Made by a program: the position numbers and the translations under genes. Shown here in pieces: positions 5,576 through 5,686 of a stretch of 5,686 nucleotides of DNA. The notes beneath the pieces are model-generated. The model was not told where the DNA came from. It saw only the letters and a list, made by a program, of their open reading frames with translations, and ran no database searches. The stretch comes from Anaerolineae bacterium (GTDB taxonomy: Bacteria > Chloroflexota > Anaerolineae > Aggregatilineales > Aggregatilineaceae): the NCBI GenBank assembly GCA_018056405.1, contig JAGPFT010000220.1, forward strand, positions 1-5,686, in the 5' to 3' direction. How positions within the stretch are numbered: the stretch's first letter is position 1; every line of letters starts with the position of its first letter.

Positions 5576-5686
5576 GGAGGCGTGCAAAGGTTGTCAGGGA
5601 TTCGCTGGACGCGACGGCATGGGCCTCACCCCCAGCCTCGCTGCGCTCGGCGGCGAGGCGCGTCAGCGCCGAGCAGGGGTGAGGCT
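5576..5686 (+). mobile_element. Second copy of the MITE-like element, partial, cut by the window edge
   Basis: From 5580 to 5684 it is the inverted match of 5321-5425, with no gaps and six mismatches in 105 bp (about 94%, counted by eye). Its outer end differs from the perfect terminal repeat at two positions (GGAGGCGTGC against GGGTGCGTGC), suggesting an older or decayed end. The other end lies beyond the window, so its direct repeat cannot be examined. Confidence 0.6.
5624..5684 (+). repeat. Palindromic intergenic repeat, copy 4 (short form)
   Basis: Outer arms CCTCACCCC and GGGGTGAGG enclose GCCTCGC (5635-5641) with GCGAGGC (5653-5659). GCTCGGC (5645-5651), in the loop of that stem, is complementary to GCCGAGC (5668-5674), so nested or pseudoknotted folds compete. 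A further small hairpin is GGCGC-GTCA-GCGCC (5657-5670). It is nested in the second element copy. Confidence 0.92.

Larger units (their letters stand above)
5196..5686. other. Gene-free right end: leader, inserted element and promoter
   Basis: These 491 bp lie upstream of the co-chaperone gene. In order they hold a short leader (5196-5258), a MITE-like element with flanking direct repeats (5259-5437), an AT-richer stretch with a strong minus-strand promoter match (5471-5500) and the start of a second, inverted element copy (from about 5576). Nothing between 5501 and 5575 is recognisable. The one long open frame, 5458-5682 plus, starts at TTG without a ribosome binding site and runs into the repeat, so I do not call it a gene. 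Confidence 0.7.

Noticed and set aside
5458..5682. A possible 74-residue protein with a hydrophobic start, and a similar frame in the inverted copy on the minus strand from about 5427
   Set aside because: The shared C-terminal part follows simply from 94% DNA identity of the repeat. The start is TTG without a ribosome binding site, and changes between copies are not confined to silent positions.
7..5684. The four palindromic copies as a CRISPR array
   Set aside because: The copies are dispersed over 5.6 kb, long, in both orientations and not regularly spaced, and no cas gene is present.
5196..5686. HspR operator (CTTGAGT-N7-ACTCAAG) or CIRCE element (GCACTC...GAGTGC)
   Set aside because: Neither sequence nor a close variant was found by eye here or in the 2144-2472 gap.

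Overview
The window is a high-GC bacterial chromosome segment with four closely packed genes on the minus strand, one convergent gene on the plus strand, and four copies of a palindromic intergenic repeat. A Chloroflexota (Anaerolineae-like) source is my best guess. It rests on the plant-type galactolipid-synthase-like glycosyltransferase, the HspR regulator, the chaperone/HtrA grouping and the many CCTCACCCC...GGGGTGAGG palindromes. It is inferred from sequence character, not from a database match.

Layout, left to right. Positions 1-155 hold a long-form palindromic repeat (7-101) and a good ribosome binding site. 156-1328 (+) encodes an MGDG-synthase/MurG-like glycosyltransferase. Its last 25 bp overlap tail-to-tail with nadE (1304-2143, -), an ammonia-type NAD+ synthase whose start is best placed 8 codons inside the longest reading frame. 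2144-2472 is non-coding, with a second long-form repeat and a stem-loop that swallows the hspR stop codon. Then, in transcription order from the right, come a CbpA/DnaJ-type co-chaperone (4263-5195), a membrane-anchored HtrA protease with one PDZ domain (2840-4186) and an HspR-type MerR regulator (2473-2823). Gaps are 76 and 16 bp, so they look like one operon for protein quality control with its own regulator last.

The right-hand 491 bp (5196-5686) are gene-free and the least ordinary part. A 163-bp element (5267-5429) has perfect 13-bp terminal inverted repeats and is bordered by direct copies of GGCTCAGG. Removing it with one copy of the direct repeat restores a perfect 20-bp palindrome (8-bp stem, TCAG loop), as expected of a non-autonomous, MITE-like insertion into a hairpin loop. 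A second, inverted copy (about 94% identical over 105 bp) begins near 5576 and runs off the window. Between the two copies is an AT-rich stretch with the best promoter in the window (TTGACA-N18-TACAAT, minus strand), aimed through the element at the chaperone-protease operon. The transcript leader would therefore carry the whole folded element.

No RNA genes, CRISPR array, transposase or complete insertion sequence are visible. Functional statements rest on motifs read by eye; identities and spacings were counted by hand.
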